The notes beneath the pieces were generated by a model. The model worked only from the letters and a program-made list of their open reading frames with translations, did not search any database and was not told the origin of the DNA. Positions 63,779 to 64,000 of a stretch of 64,000 nucleotides of DNA are shown here, piece after piece. Every line of letters starts with the position of its first letter. The stretch's first letter is position 1. The translations under genes and the position numbers were made by a program. This stretch comes from Bradyrhizobium sp. (GTDB lineage: Bacteria > Pseudomonadota > Alphaproteobacteria > Rhizobiales > Xanthobacteraceae). The stretch lies in assembly GCF_016213215.1 (NCBI RefSeq), contig NZ_JACRAW010000088.1:1-64000 (forward strand), given 5' to 3'.

Positions 63779-64000
63779 TTAGCGATAGACGTCGGTGTAG
63801 AGCTCGGCGACGTCAGGTTCCGGATCGGCTTGGGCGAAATCAGCCGCAGCATTGACGATCTCACGGACCTCGGCATCGATCGCCTTCAGCTCCTGCTCGC
63901 TCACCTTGCCCGCGAGCAGGCGGTTGCGCACCTGCTCGATCGGGTCCTGATCCTGCCGGACCTTCTCGACCTCCTCGCGGGTCCGATACTTGGCCGGATC
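63779..64000 (-). CDS. pdhA: Pyruvate dehydrogenase E1 component subunit alpha, C-terminal part (truncated by window edge)
   Basis: Stop at 63779-63781 (...VYR*), open to window end, immediately upstream of pdhB in operon order. Confidence 0.85.
   Translation of the reverse strand, partial: DPAKYRTREEVEKVRQDQDPIEQVRNRLLAGKVSEQELKAIDAEVREIVNAAADFAQADPEPDVAELYTDVYR

Overview
High-GC alphaproteobacterial chromosome segment, most like Bradyrhizobium/Nitrobacteraceae by protein style and by its dispersed intergenic repeats (inference; no search was run). Most of the window is conserved housekeeping synteny: uvrA C-terminus, trmFO, ilvA, secF-secD-yajC with two complex-I-assembly-factor homologues, M23/LysM peptidase, pcm, surE, serS, tatABC, scpAB, nagZ, SPOR protein, argS, dgt, erpA, xth, exoR-like, ilvD, a threonine synthase, and a pyruvate dehydrogenase operon (lpd, pdhC, pdhB, pdhA). 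Accessory signal is concentrated at about 2.2-6.1 kb: an IS1182-type element with a frameshifted transposase sits inside a palindromic MITE-like repeat, next to a longer dispersed repeat. A second accessory stretch is at 46.4-51 kb (autotransporter, repeat fragment, long non-coding gaps). I did not find a convincing new multi-gene defence or biosynthetic system. The best leads are a kinase-like/acyl-CoA-synthetase-C-terminal fusion (16.1-17.2 kb), a yeast FCY1-like cytosine deaminase inside the PDH operon, the SecDF/complex I assembly cluster, and several inverted repeats and repeat families. No tRNA, rRNA or CRISPR array could be supported.
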